64,000 nucleotides of DNA from Luteirhabdus pelagi (GCF_016827595.1 NZ_JAECMS010000001.1:919655-983654), one strand, 5' to 3'; positions 54,541 to 63,489 are shown, counted from the first letter of the stretch. Numbers and translations: made by a program. The notes: generated from the sequence alone by a model not told the origin.

Positions 54541-55533
54541 TTATGGCAGGGCTTGAATGGCTGCCACCATTTCGGCTCTTGTTCCTGTTTGGGTTTCTTC
54601 GTAGCTAAAGACATACACATCGTTTTCAGCAACGGTCACCCCTTGGATTGCCCATCGGTACTCATCATTCTCTTCTGTTACGAAGATCACGTGCATTTCC
54701 AATCCGACAGGAATTTGTCCGTAATGTTCCGAAAACAACCCTGTGTTTTCGTCGTAGGTATCTAATTGTGCCAAGGCATTTTCTTCACCGTCATACGAAA
54801 GGTATACACCACTATTGGTATTATCGTACCCTTCTGGAACATCTACTTTAAGGGTGGTCTTCGGACGTGGGTCGTTATAGAATCGGTCTACGTTTGTCCA
54901 TCCAAACTCATCGAAGTACGCATAGTATTGATTTCCTTCTGCGAACACACCTTCTTCTCCATTCGCACCTGCATCGTTTTCTCTCCATTCTACATCACCG
55001 TCTTCATTTACGGTTCCATCCCACAAGATCATTGATGGATCTGGCCCACCGGTCAGATCTGCTGGAATTAAAAGGGTCATGTTACAAGTGCTTTGGATCG
55101 ATTCACCATTTTGCTTGACATCGATATAAAAGGCTCCACCGGTAAGCAGGAGGTTCTTATCGCCGTTAGGCATTACTCCCATGGTCGATTTATTCGCCGT
55201 TAGCATGGTTTCGCGGTCAAATACCTCCACAAATTCAACGGTGGCGGGTCCGGTGGCTGGTTCTCCATTACTAAACAGGCAGTTTCCGTTGATGTTTACT
55301 TGTACGCCTTTTGGGGAGATAAAGGAAATTCCATCCTCCGCATCAAAATCGACTCGAAGGGTAATATCCTCTAGGGCTTCATCCTTAAGGTTGTTGTAGT
55401 CCTCACGACTTGGCGCGATATAGGGAACACCATCGTCGGTTGGGATTCCATCGGAATCATCATTTACTTGACAAGAAGTAAAAGAAAGGGCAGTTGCAAA
55501 AAGGGCTGTAAAAATTAGTTTTGAAGTTTTCAT
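54541..55533 (-). CDS. Lipoprotein, first gene of the CHAT operon
   Basis: In this 330-residue protein, lipidated Cys21 (FATALSFTSC) is followed by an acidic linker (NDDSDGIPTDDG). The body is beta-rich with GVQVNINGNCLFSNGE, FDRETMLTANKST, LLIPADLTGGPDPSM, DVPEGYDNTNSGVYLSYDGE and QIPVGLEMHVIFVTEE. Paralogue of the next gene. Highly acidic, as in surface-exposed proteins. The operon starts here, divergent from the ECF sigma gene. Confidence 0.83.
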   Translation of the reverse strand: MKTSKLIFTALFATALSFTSCQVNDDSDGIPTDDGVPYIAPSREDYNNLKDEALEDITLRVDFDAEDGISFISPKGVQVNINGNCLFSNGEPATGPATVEFVEVFDRETMLTANKSTMGVMPNGDKNLLLTGGAFYIDVKQNGESIQSTCNMTLLIPADLTGGPDPSMILWDGTVNEDGDVEWRENDAGANGEEGVFAEGNQYYAYFDEFGWTNVDRFYNDPRPKTTLKVDVPEGYDNTNSGVYLSYDGEENALAQLDTYDENTGLFSEHYGQIPVGLEMHVIFVTEENDEYRWAIQGVTVAENDVYVFSYEETQTGTRAEMVAAIQALP

Positions 55534-55590
55534 GATTTCTAAGTTTTAAATGAAACATTTTTCGTTGTTCGCCCTTATATCCATTTCACC

Positions 55591-55606
55591 TGAAAAGTGT
55601 TACCCC
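55591..55606 (-). promoter_or_regulatory. Candidate ECF-type promoter element
   Basis: The minus strand reads GGGGTAACACTTTTCA, containing GTAAC-like bases suited to an ECF -35 element, with GGATAT about 17 bases on; it lies about 60 bases before the lipoprotein start. Single occurrence, so weak evidence. Confidence 0.3.
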
Positions 55607-55741
55607 TAATTTTTAAATTTTTTTCTGAAATCTTCCTCAGACCTTACCATTACTGACATTAGCGTTATAATTTTTTTTTAAAACAGAAAGGAAATCTCCT
55701 TTTGAAGTTAATTTTCTACCTTTAAGTGAAACTAGCTGCCT

Positions 55742-56320
55742 TTGCAAAACAAGAATGTTCATAGTGATCAACGCTACGTCGACGGGCTTGCCCAAAACGA
55801 TACGGCCATTATCAATGCTATTTATAAAAACTTCGTTCCGAAGGTGGTCGGGTATATCCGCAAGAACAGCGGATCGGAAGCCCAAGCCCAGGATTTGGTT
55901 CAAGAGGTGTTAATGGTAATCTACGACCAAGCCCACCAACAGGATTTAAAATTAACGTGTCCGTTCGATGCGTACTTCTTTCTATTGTGTAAGCGAAAAT
56001 GGTTCAATCAATTGAAAAAGAAACGGCTTCAGAAGGTAACAATCAACGAGGAAATTGTATCTGAACATAAAGAAGCCGATCAGTTTGCCTTTGAAACCAC
56101 GGTTTTTGAAGAAAAGCAATCGCTATTTAACGATATGTTCAAAAAACTGGGCAAAGCGTGTCAGGATTTATTAAAGGTGGTTTTCGAACTGGATGATATG
56201 CAGAAAACCGCTGAAAAATTGGATATTTCCTATGCTTACGCCCGAAAAAAGAAATCGTTATGTATCGGTCAGCTAACCGAATTGATCCAAGCTTCACCTA
56301 AATATGAACAATTAAAATAG
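55742..56320 (+). CDS. ECF-type RNA polymerase sigma factor
   Basis: Starts with TTG (LQNKNVHSDQ would be read with Met); no ATG fits. In this 192-residue protein, region 2 (about 20-90) has SEAQAQDLVQEVLMVIYDQA and FFLLCKRKWFNQLKKK. Region 4 (about 130-185) has the helix-turn-helix DMQKTAEKLDISYAYARKKK. There is no region 3 or 1.1, as in ECF factors. Cotranscribed with the membrane anti-sigma 7 bases downstream. Presumed targets include the divergent lipoprotein/CHAT operon. Confidence 0.9.
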   Translation: MQNKNVHSDQRYVDGLAQNDTAIINAIYKNFVPKVVGYIRKNSGSEAQAQDLVQEVLMVIYDQAHQQDLKLTCPFDAYFFLLCKRKWFNQLKKKRLQKVTINEEIVSEHKEADQFAFETTVFEEKQSLFNDMFKKLGKACQDLLKVVFELDDMQKTAEKLDISYAYARKKKSLCIGQLTELIQASPKYEQLK

Positions 56321-56327
56321 CCCGAAG

Positions 56328-57068
56328 ATGGACGCCGACACCTATTTATTATTTGAAGACTATTTGGACGGAAGGCTCTCCGATGAAGAAAAGCGAATGT
56401 TTGAAGCCCGGTTGACTTCTGATGCCGAATTCCAGAATTCCTTTACGACTTATAAGGAATTGAACGCCTTTGGCAAACATACCATCGGAAAGGCCACGGA
56501 ACGTGAAGACTTCCGACAGAACATAGCAAAGGTTGCCAATGATTACGCTCGTACTGAACCTACAACAATTTCAAAAATCCGTCAGCTTCGCCCGTGGCAA
56601 TATGCCGCGGCCGCAACGGTATTAGTCTTGATCGCAATTTCCTATTTCCAGTTTTTTGCTATCCCAACGTACGATGATTATCGCGAATTTTCACCTATTA
56701 GTATTAGTGTTCGCGGTACTGAAAGCACGTCAGAATTACTACAGCGAGCACAAACCGCTTATAACAACGAGAATTTTGAAGCCGCAGCGGTGGCCTTCAC
56801 CCGACTTCGAAATGCAGGGGAAGGTTCGCCAGAGATCCTATTATATAATGCGATTGCGTTGACGGAAAGCGACGAAGAGGAAACAGCTGCCGAATTGTAT
56901 AATGAATTAATGAATGGCGACTCTGTGTACGCCGAAGAAGCGATATGGTATGCCGCCTTAAACCGCTTGAAACAAGAAAAACATAGCTTGGCAAAAGAAC
57001 TGCTCAAAAATGTACCGAGTACTTCACCTTACTATCAGAAAGCACAAAAGCTTCAGAAAAAGCTATAA
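56328..57068 (+). CDS. Membrane-spanning anti-sigma/TPR protein
   Basis: This 246-residue protein has an N-terminal cytosolic part (about 1-90) of the zinc-less anti-sigma type: EDYLDGRLSDEEKRMFEARL with no HxxxCxxC. A single membrane helix follows (about 92-111, AAAATVLVLIAISYF). The periplasmic C-terminal part (about 135-246) has TPR-like helices (AQTAYNNENFEAAAVAFTRL, AIWYAALNRLKQEKHSLAKE). It would hold the sigma factor at the membrane until a periplasmic event releases it. Operon partner of the sigma gene; a strong terminator follows. Confidence 0.87.
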   Translation: MDADTYLLFEDYLDGRLSDEEKRMFEARLTSDAEFQNSFTTYKELNAFGKHTIGKATEREDFRQNIAKVANDYARTEPTTISKIRQLRPWQYAAAATVLVLIAISYFQFFAIPTYDDYREFSPISISVRGTESTSELLQRAQTAYNNENFEAAAVAFTRLRNAGEGSPEILLYNAIALTESDEEETAAELYNELMNGDSVYAEEAIWYAALNRLKQEKHSLAKELLKNVPSTSPYYQKAQKLQKKL

Positions 57069-57069
57069 A

Positions 57070-57103
57070 AAAATCACCATCGTATTACTACAATGGTGAT
57101 TTT
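57070..57103. terminator. Bidirectional terminator
   Basis: The arms AAAATCACCAT (57070-57080) and ATGGTGATTTT (57093-57103) form an 11-bp perfect stem. It serves the anti-sigma gene and the convergent SYLF gene. Confidence 0.9.
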
Positions 57104-57124
57104 ATATCTGTTATGTTCTAAAAA

Positions 57125-57661
57125 TTACATCTTCGACATGGGTGTAAAATCGAATTCTTGTCCACCAACTGAGGCTTCAAGACTTAATCCTGCTTTCGGC
57201 AATACAAAAACCTTCACGCCATCTTCGTAGGTAGATTCCTTTGCAGCACCTTCTTTAATAAGCACAGCTGATGCCTTTGTAGATAGACTAAAATCGTCAT
57301 CCTTAAACGCATCATATTCAGCTTCATTCTTAAAGAAAATGATTTCGCTATAGGCTTCTCCACCTACTTGTGCGCCAACATCAACTTTCTTCATATTTGC
57401 CATTCCTACTGCACGGCCACTTTCATAAACCACACCATTTCCAGATGCTCCGCCAACTACGAGTGCTCCTTCTCCGACATTTGGAAAAATTACATACGCT
57501 TCAGCAGTTGAAAAATGTTCTTTGATATTTGGATCTTTATCCATGAATGCAGCTTTTGCTTTTTCAGCATCTTTCATCAATTTTTTATCTTCTTTCGACT
57601 GTGCAAATACTGTTACGCTAAATACTAATGCGAGTATTGTTATCAATTGTATCCTTTTCAT
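57125..57661 (-). CDS. SYLF/YSC84-domain secreted protein
   Basis: Start at ATG 57661 (MKRIQLITIL). In this 178-residue protein, the signal peptide ends TVFAQ. The SYLF/Ysc84 lipid-binding domain follows, with AEAYVIFPNVGEGALVVGGA, GNGVVYESGRAVGMANMKKV and GLSLEASVGGQEFDFTPM. Such domains bind membranes or actin in eukaryotes; the bacterial role is unclear. Monocistronic. Confidence 0.88.
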   Translation of the reverse strand: MKRIQLITILALVFSVTVFAQSKEDKKLMKDAEKAKAAFMDKDPNIKEHFSTAEAYVIFPNVGEGALVVGGASGNGVVYESGRAVGMANMKKVDVGAQVGGEAYSEIIFFKNEAEYDAFKDDDFSLSTKASAVLIKEGAAKESTYEDGVKVFVLPKAGLSLEASVGGQEFDFTPMSKM

Positions 57662-57819
57662 AATCATTTCTTTTGTTAGGTTTACATCAATTTCTATGTC
57701 AAGATACCTATCGAATTTCGCTTGATACGTTAAGAGGCTGTTACAATAAATTAAAGGTATCATAAGGCAATCCCTATGCTCGGATACGATTCTCAAAATA
57801 CCGTTGCATAATTTTGATG

Positions 57820-57827
57820 TACCTTTG
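57820..57827 (+). promoter_or_regulatory. era -7 box
   Basis: TACCTTTG, full match, predicts a leader of about 12 bases. Confidence 0.5.
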
Positions 57828-57843
57828 TAAAAAATAGCATTGA

Positions 57844-58725
57844 ATGGCGCATAAAGCAGGTTTTGTAAATATTATTGGAAATCCAAATGTTGGGAAAAGC
57901 ACCCTTATGAATGCCTTTGTCGGCGAGCGTTTATCGATTATTACCAACAAATCGCAAACCACACGTCATCGGATACTCGGCATTGTTAACGGTGACGATT
58001 TTCAGGTGTTATTTAGCGACACGCCTGGTATTATCAAACCCGCTTATGAACTTCAAGAGAGCATGATGGATTTCGTGAAATCTGCCTTCGAGGATGCCGA
58101 TATTCTGCTTTATATCGTGGAATTGGGTGAAAAGGACTTGAAGGATGAAGGTTTCTTCAACAAAATAACCCATACGAAAATACCGGTATTATTACTGCTG
58201 AATAAAATTGATAAGGGCGATGAAGCCCAGTTGATGGAAGCATTGAAGGTTTGGGAAGAAAAAGTTCCGAATGCAGAGATTTTTGCCATTTCAGCTTTAG
58301 AAAATTTTGGGGTGAAGGAAGTATTTCAACGAATATTGGAACTACTACCAGAAAATCCGCCCTTCTATCCCAAAGATCAACTCACCGATAAGCCCGAACG
58401 TTTCTTTGTAAATGAAATCCTTCGTGAAAAGATCTTGATGCACTATAAGAAGGAAATCCCGTATTCTGTGGAAATCGAGACCGAAGAGTTTTTTGAAGAG
58501 GATGAAATCATCCGAATCCGTGCGATTATTATGGTCGAGCGTGAAAGTCAGAAAGGAATCATTATCGGTCATAAAGGTTCGGCGTTAAAACGTATTGGCG
58601 TTGAAGCGCGTAAAGACCTTGAAGCCTTCTTCGGAAAGCAGGTACACCTAGAAACCTATGTAAAGGTGAACAAGAATTGGCGAAGCGACGAAAAGCAGTT
58701 GCGGCGGTTTGGGTATAATAAGTAG
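57844..58725 (+). CDS. era: GTPase Era
   Basis: In this 293-residue protein, the GTPase domain has the P-loop GNPNVGKST (12-20), SDTPGI (G3), LLNKID (G4) and ISALE (G5). A C-terminal KH domain (about 205-293, GHKGSALKRIGVEARKDLEA) binds 16S rRNA during 30S ribosome assembly. It is immediately followed by a heptamer repeat array. Confidence 0.96.
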   Translation: MAHKAGFVNIIGNPNVGKSTLMNAFVGERLSIITNKSQTTRHRILGIVNGDDFQVLFSDTPGIIKPAYELQESMMDFVKSAFEDADILLYIVELGEKDLKDEGFFNKITHTKIPVLLLLNKIDKGDEAQLMEALKVWEEKVPNAEIFAISALENFGVKEVFQRILELLPENPPFYPKDQLTDKPERFFVNEILREKILMHYKKEIPYSVEIETEEFFEEDEIIRIRAIIMVERESQKGIIIGHKGSALKRIGVEARKDLEAFFGKQVHLETYVKVNKNWRSDEKQLRRFGYNK

Positions 58726-58795
58726 CTGTAGGCTGTAGGCTGTAGGCTGTAGGCTGTAGGTTGTAGGTTGTAGGTTGTAGGTTGTAGGTTGTAGG
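58726..58795. repeat. Heptamer tandem repeat downstream of era
   Basis: Ten perfect tandem heptamers: five CTGTAGG then five TTGTAGG, starting right after the era stop. The block order (C form, then T form) suggests slippage from two founders. A pyrimidine tract with CTTTGCCTCTTTGCTCC (about 58857-58873) follows, shared with the spacer at 34250. Confidence 0.85.
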
Positions 58796-58910
58796 TTAAA
58801 AGATGTTAGAATTAGTATGCTCTCATAATTCTGAATTCTTCATTCTTAATTCTCTGCTCCTTTGCCTCTTTGCTCCTTTATCACTCTAAATTTTGCCGTA
58901 TCTTTAGAAA

Positions 58911-59462
58911 ATGACAGCGCTCACAAAACTTTTTATCAAGACGTTTCTTCTAACGGGGATCCCATTTGCTATTGGCATGATGGGCCTCCACCTAATCGGT
59001 GGCGAAGCGTTGCGCATTGAAAAATTTCTCATCTATACTACACTTTTCGGGGGCATTATGGCGCTTAGTTTAATTGCAATCCTAAAGTACCACTTACGAA
59101 AAATAGGCATTCAAAAGATAGCGCAGGAGCATTTGGGTGTGCATCAAAAACGAACTATTATTTCTACGCTATCGATAGAAGAATTACTTCAAATGCTAAA
59201 AGATGATCCTGTATTTCAACTAATGGTTCGAAAGGAAATAGAAAACGGGATTTTATTGCAATCAACCATGACCATGAAATCGTGGGGTGAAGAAATCAGA
59301 ATACAAATCGTAAGCGATAGAGGTTCTTCCTATCAATATGAAATTTCTAGCCGGCCAAGGTTAAAGACAACGCTCATCGATTATGGAAAAAATTTACAGA
59401 ACATCCGCCGAATGGAAGCCCTGTTAACGGGTACTATGGAAATTCAACAGTCCACCATCTAG
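58911..59462 (+). CDS. Small membrane protein of unknown function
   Basis: This 183-residue protein has two membrane helices near the N-terminus (about 13-30 and 42-60), then a soluble tail (about 62-183), amphipathic, with ISSRPRLKTTLIDYGKNL. No family is recognised. A box TATCTTTA (one mismatch to consensus) ends five bases before the A of ATG. Its stop overlaps the convergent gene by four bases. Confidence 0.65.
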   Translation: MTALTKLFIKTFLLTGIPFAIGMMGLHLIGGEALRIEKFLIYTTLFGGIMALSLIAILKYHLRKIGIQKIAQEHLGVHQKRTIISTLSIEELLQMLKDDPVFQLMVRKEIENGILLQSTMTMKSWGEEIRIQIVSDRGSSYQYEISSRPRLKTTLIDYGKNLQNIRRMEALLTGTMEIQQSTI

Positions 59463-59953
59463 ATATGTAGCGTGTCTTTCATAAAAAGATGAAGCGCAAT
59501 CATTTCCTTCCGCCCAGCTTTTTTCCCCATTCGTCCCACGAAATACAATACAAACCAACCGATAAGCAATAATCCCATAGCCAGCACTTGTAAGGCATAA
59601 GGCTCTTTAAGCGAAGCGTTACTGTACGCCCAAACAGCAAATCCTAAAAAAGCGGTTCCTACCAAAAAATGTAAAAACATAAATAAGGTCCAGACTCTAG
59701 GATTCGGACCGAACGTCCCAAAAAGCATACAACTCCCGTCTTCGCGCTCCAACAATTCAAGATGCAGTTGAGGTGACCAAATATGCTGTTCGGCTCTAGG
59801 GATTTTTAAAAAGATATGTTCATCGACCAAACTGACGACAATACTGTTTTGAAGCTCTTTTTGCTTTTGAAACGCTTCTAAAATTGAAGCCATATTCTGT
59901 TGCAGTTCCATTTGGAACCGAGGACGCAACACGACTTCATTTGAAAGTTTCAT
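59459..59953 (-). CDS. Small membrane protein of unknown function
   Basis: In this 164-residue protein, a soluble N-terminal part (about 1-85, with GSCMLFGTFGPNPRVWTLFM) is followed by two helices (about 86-108, 118-140) and a basic tail (GRMGKKAGRKEM). Conserved in look, but no family is recognised. Convergent with the previous gene. Confidence 0.65.
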   Translation of the reverse strand: MKLSNEVVLRPRFQMELQQNMASILEAFQKQKELQNSIVVSLVDEHIFLKIPRAEQHIWSPQLHLELLEREDGSCMLFGTFGPNPRVWTLFMFLHFLVGTAFLGFAVWAYSNASLKEPYALQVLAMGLLLIGWFVLYFVGRMGKKAGRKEMIALHLFMKDTLHI

Positions 59954-60031
59954 TAGCTCATTAATTTTTATATGAAAGTACTATTTTTTTTGAAATGATA
60001 TACGAACTCGAATACTTCCAACTAATTCAAC

Positions 60032-60039
60032 TATTTTTG
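60032..60039 (+). promoter_or_regulatory. der -7 box
   Basis: TATTTTTG, full match, predicts a leader of about 15 bases. Confidence 0.5.
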
Positions 60040-60058
60040 CAGCAGTAAAGTAGACACC

Positions 60059-61360
60059 ATGAGTATTGTTGCCGTAGTAGGAAGACCTAATGTAGGAAAA
60101 TCGACGTTTTTTAATCGCTTGATCAAGCGACGCGAAGCTATAACAGATGCAGTAAGCGGTGTAACCCGCGATCGTCACTATGGCAAAAGCGATTGGAACG
60201 GGAAGGAGTTTTCACTTATCGATACGGGTGGGTATGTGAAAGGAAGTGACGATGTCTTCGAAGCGGAAATCGACAAACAGGTAGAACTGGCCATCGATGA
60301 AGCGGATGCTATCGTGTTTATGGTAGATGTTGAAAGCGGTATTACTGGCATGGACGAGGAAGTTGCCAAGTTGCTTCGGAAGTCGAATAAGCCTTTCTTT
60401 TTAGCGGTGAACAAGGTCGACAATGCCAAACGACATGCCGACGCAGTTGAATTCTATTCACTCGGGGTTGAAAAATACTATACTATTTCGAGCATCAACG
60501 GAAGTGGTACAGGTGAACTATTAGATGATGTTGTAGCTAGTCTACCTGAAGAACCCGAAGAGGAGGAAACTGAATTGCCACGATTTGCAGTGGTTGGTCG
60601 ACCGAATGCCGGAAAATCTTCCTTTATCAATACGCTAATCGGGGAAGAGCGCTTCGTCGTAACCGATATTGCCGGTACTACAAGAGACAGTATCGATACG
60701 AAGTACAATCGCTTCGGATTTGAGTTCAATTTGGTGGATACAGCAGGAATCCGGAAAAAGAGTAAGGTGAAGGAAGACCTGGAATTTTACTCGGTGATGC
60801 GTAGTGTTCGCGCTATTGAACATTGCGATGTTGTTATTTTGGTATTCGATTCCACTAGAGGGTTCGACGGACAGGTACAGAATATTTTTTGGCTGGCTCA
60901 CCGAAACAATAAGGGCATCGTAATTTTAGCGAACAAATGGGATTTGGTTGAAAAGGACAATAAGACCACCAAGCAGATGGAAGCGTATATCCGCGAGCAA
61001 TGTGAACCTTTTACTGATGTGCCGATTGTCTTCATATCTGCCTTGACAAAGCAGCGTATTTTCAAAGCGATCGAAACAGCTGTTCAGGTATATGAGAACA
61101 GAACGAGAAAGGTAAAAACGAGTAAGCTGAACGATTTGATGCTTCCGCTGATTCAGGCCACGCCTCCTCCAGCGACCAAAGGAAAGTATGTGAAAATCAA
61201 GTTCTGTACGCAGCTACCGACACCTTATCCAAGTTTCGCTTTCTTTGCAAATCTTCCGCAATATGTGAAGGATCCGTACAAGCGTTTCTTGGAGAATCAA
61301 TTACGTCAACATTTCGATTTCACTGGTGTTCCAATGAAGATTTATATCCGAAAAAAATAG
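60059..61360 (+). CDS. der: GTPase Der (EngA)
   Basis: This 433-residue protein has two tandem GTPase domains (P-loops GRPNVGKST at 8-16 and GRPNAGKSS at about 180-188; DTGGY and DTAGI G3 motifs; NKVD and NKWD G4 motifs), then a KH-like C-terminal domain. It is required for 50S ribosome assembly. Confidence 0.97.
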   Translation: MSIVAVVGRPNVGKSTFFNRLIKRREAITDAVSGVTRDRHYGKSDWNGKEFSLIDTGGYVKGSDDVFEAEIDKQVELAIDEADAIVFMVDVESGITGMDEEVAKLLRKSNKPFFLAVNKVDNAKRHADAVEFYSLGVEKYYTISSINGSGTGELLDDVVASLPEEPEEEETELPRFAVVGRPNAGKSSFINTLIGEERFVVTDIAGTTRDSIDTKYNRFGFEFNLVDTAGIRKKSKVKEDLEFYSVMRSVRAIEHCDVVILVFDSTRGFDGQVQNIFWLAHRNNKGIVILANKWDLVEKDNKTTKQMEAYIREQCEPFTDVPIVFISALTKQRIFKAIETAVQVYENRTRKVKTSKLNDLMLPLIQATPPPATKGKYVKIKFCTQLPTPYPSFAFFANLPQYVKDPYKRFLENQLRQHFDFTGVPMKIYIRKK

Positions 61361-61411
61361 GTGTCCTTTGCGAAGAATACATCAAACAGCTTAAGTAGGA
61401 AGCAATCACCT

Positions 61412-61497
61412 CCATTCCCGAAGGTTTGGAATAAAATTCAATCGCAAATCGGATATCTTTCAATCTAAAATCGAACTACCAGCCTCCTGAAGCACCG
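61412..61497 (-). pseudogene. Relic of a TPM-gene 3' end
   Basis: An 86-bp segment is about 90 percent identical to 61572-61658, the 3' end and downstream flank of the intact TPM gene. Read on the minus strand it still encodes GASGGW and a stop (TAG). No other part of the second gene remains, so this is the scar of a tandem duplication and deletion. Confidence 0.75.
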
Positions 61498-61526
61498 AAA
61501 AGGAATTGCCACGGAAACGTTTTCCC

Positions 61527-61556
61527 CAATTTTGTACTTTCCAGTTTACAAAATTG
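61527..61556. other. Hairpin between the TPM tail copies
   Basis: CAATTTTGTA (61527-61536) and TACAAAATTG (61547-61556) form a 10-bp perfect stem with a 10-base loop. No T-run; function unknown. Confidence 0.45.
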
Positions 61557-61636
61557 AGAAAACAACCACCACCATTCCCGGAGGTTTTGGAATAAAATTC
61601 AATCCAAAATCGTATATCTTTCAATCTAAAGTCCAA

Positions 61637-62431
61637 TTACCAGCCTCCCGAAGCACCGCCGCCACCAAAACCTCCTCCACCGAAGCCGCCGCCGAAACCG
61701 CCACCACCTCCAAAGCTACCACCGCCACCACCGAAACCTCCGGTGCGACCCATGTTGCTCAGAATTATGACGTCCCATATACTTCCACCTCGACCACCAT
61801 TTCCACCGCGATTGTTTTTATTACCACGGGCAATAAGAATGATGATTACTATAAAAATGATAAGCGCTACGATCCAACTATTATCGCCCTTCTTCGAAAA
61901 GTCACGATCTTCACTAAACTCTCCATTCAGCGCTGCAAAAATAGCATCAGCTCCTTTGTCGAGACCTTGGTAGTAGTTTCCCTTTTTAAATTCTGGAATC
62001 ATGATGCGATTGATAATCCGTTCCGCCATGATATCGGTGATGCGATATTCAATCCCGTAACCGGTATTGATATCAATTCGACGGTCATCTCTAGCTAACA
62101 AAATCAAAATTCCATTATCCTCATCAGCTTGACCGATGCCCCATTTTTGTCCCCACTTCGCACCTAACAACGAAATATCTTCCCCTTGGGTAGAAGCAAT
62201 AATAGCAACAACAATTTGGGTCGATGTGCTATCGGCATATCGCAACAGTTTATTCTCTAGAGATGCAGCTTGCTGAGAAGTTAATAAGTCGATGTAATCG
62301 TAAAGGGAGGTCTGTTCCGATTGCTTACTTGGTTTTGGAGGAATATCGAATTGCGCAAGTGTAGCATAAGAGCCTAGCAAAAAGAAAGCAACAAAAACTA
62401 AGGGTCGATATGCTTGCTGAAGAAAATGCAT
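61637..62431 (-). CDS. TPM-domain protein with glycine-rich tail
   Basis: In this 264-residue protein, the signal peptide (1-27) is followed by the TPM fold (about 40-165) with LENKLLRYADSTSTQIVVAI, DNGILILLARDDRRIDINTG and YEIRITDI-type residues (YGIEYRITDIMAERII). There is one membrane helix (about 185-202), then a Gly-rich tail (GGGGGFGGGF to the end). Similar to YgcG. TPM domains occur in photosystem II repair (Psb32) and envelope maintenance. One-base overlap with the upstream TPM gene. Confidence 0.9.
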   Translation of the reverse strand: MHFLQQAYRPLVFVAFFLLGSYATLAQFDIPPKPSKQSEQTSLYDYIDLLTSQQAASLENKLLRYADSTSTQIVVAIIASTQGEDISLLGAKWGQKWGIGQADEDNGILILLARDDRRIDINTGYGIEYRITDIMAERIINRIMIPEFKKGNYYQGLDKGADAIFAALNGEFSEDRDFSKKGDNSWIVALIIFIVIIILIARGNKNNRGGNGGRGGSIWDVIILSNMGRTGGFGGGGGSFGGGGGFGGGFGGGGFGGGGASGGW

Positions 62432-62868
62432 TAGCCTACTGAAATATCATCAGGCAATTCATTCTTGTCGTTCTTCTTATAAGGAAAGTGTCGCTTTAAT
62501 TGTTCTCCCGCCATCAAAATACCATCAACCAAGCCTTGTTTCATATCTCCATTCTTGAAATGTTGGATGATAATGTCTCGCGTACTATCCCAAAAGTTTA
62601 CTTCCACAACAGCGTTAATGCCGCTATCGCCCAGAATAACCAGCGTTCGATCCTCTACAGCCACATAAATCAATACGCCATTGCTGTTTTTGGTATTGTC
62701 CATATGCAGATAATGAAACACCTCTTCCGCCCGATCGTAGGCATCTATTTCGGCATGTGCTTCTAAATGCACCCGAATTTCACCACTAGTATTGCTTTCA
62801 GCTTTACGGATGGCTTCAACAATTTCGGCTTCTTCACTGGCCGAAAGGAAATCTTCAACTTTTGACAT
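62431..62868 (-). CDS. Cytosolic TPM-domain protein
   Basis: In this 145-residue protein, the TPM domain (about 10-130) has EAEIVEAIRKAESNTSGEIR, SNGVLIYVAVEDRTLVILGD and GDMKQGLVDGILMAGEQLKR. There is no signal peptide. Its stop overlaps the next gene's start by one base (TAATG), so the pair is coupled. Confidence 0.88.
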   Translation of the reverse strand: MSKVEDFLSASEEAEIVEAIRKAESNTSGEIRVHLEAHAEIDAYDRAEEVFHYLHMDNTKNSNGVLIYVAVEDRTLVILGDSGINAVVEVNFWDSTRDIIIQHFKNGDMKQGLVDGILMAGEQLKRHFPYKKNDKNELPDDISVG

Positions 62869-62886
62869 ACACTATTATTTCAATAC

Positions 62887-63489
62887 TTAACTTCCGAAGT
62901 CGAATTCTACTTCAGGCGCATCTTCACTTCCTTCATCTGCTTCAAAATATGCCTTGCGCTCAAACCCAAGGATACTCGCTGCAATATTTGTAGGGATTTG
63001 ACGTACTTCACTATTAAAAGTACGTGCCTGCTCATTATATCGGTTTCGCTCCACATTAATGCGGTTTTCCGTACGTTCCAGCGAATTGATCAATTCCTTA
63101 AAATTTTCATTCGCCTTTAAGTCAGGATAGCGCTCAAATACTGCTAATAAACGCGCCAAAGCACCTGTTAAATTGCTTTGCACCTCTTGAAATTGCTGCA
63201 ATTGCTCCGGAGTGATATTAGTAGGATCTATGGTAACGGAGGTCGCTTTGCTTCGAGCTTCCGTAACTCTAATCAATGTTTCCTGTTCAAACTCGGCATA
63301 GCCTTTTGCAGTACTGACGATATTTGGAATAAGATCGGCTCGACGTTGATAGGCACTCTCGACATTTGCCCATTGTGCCGTTACACTTTCCTCCATAGGT
63401 ACCAATCGGTTATTAACACTAACAAACCATATTCCGCCAATCGCAATCAATGCAATGATTACGATAAGTGCGATAATCCCTTTTTTCAT
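62887..63489 (-). CDS. LemA-family protein
   Basis: In this 200-residue protein, an N-terminal membrane helix (about 4-25) is followed by the LemA four-helix bundle: VTAQWANVESAYQRRADLIP, NIVSTAKGYAEFEQETL, LERTENRINVERNRYNEQAR. LemA is commonly linked to TPM proteins, as here (gap 18 bp), and its role is unknown. Confidence 0.93.
   Translation of the reverse strand: MKKGIIALIVIIALIAIGGIWFVSVNNRLVPMEESVTAQWANVESAYQRRADLIPNIVSTAKGYAEFEQETLIRVTEARSKATSVTIDPTNITPEQLQQFQEVQSNLTGALARLLAVFERYPDLKANENFKELINSLERTENRINVERNRYNEQARTFNSEVRQIPTNIAASILGFERKAYFEADEGSEDAPEVEFDFGS

Noticed and set aside
48921-57068. Type III-E CRISPR system
   Set aside because: The protease/sigma logic looks similar, but there is no repeat-spacer array and no Cas protein in the window.
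58726-58795. CRISPR array
   Set aside because: Units are 7 bp and contiguous with no spacers; this is a simple tandem repeat.
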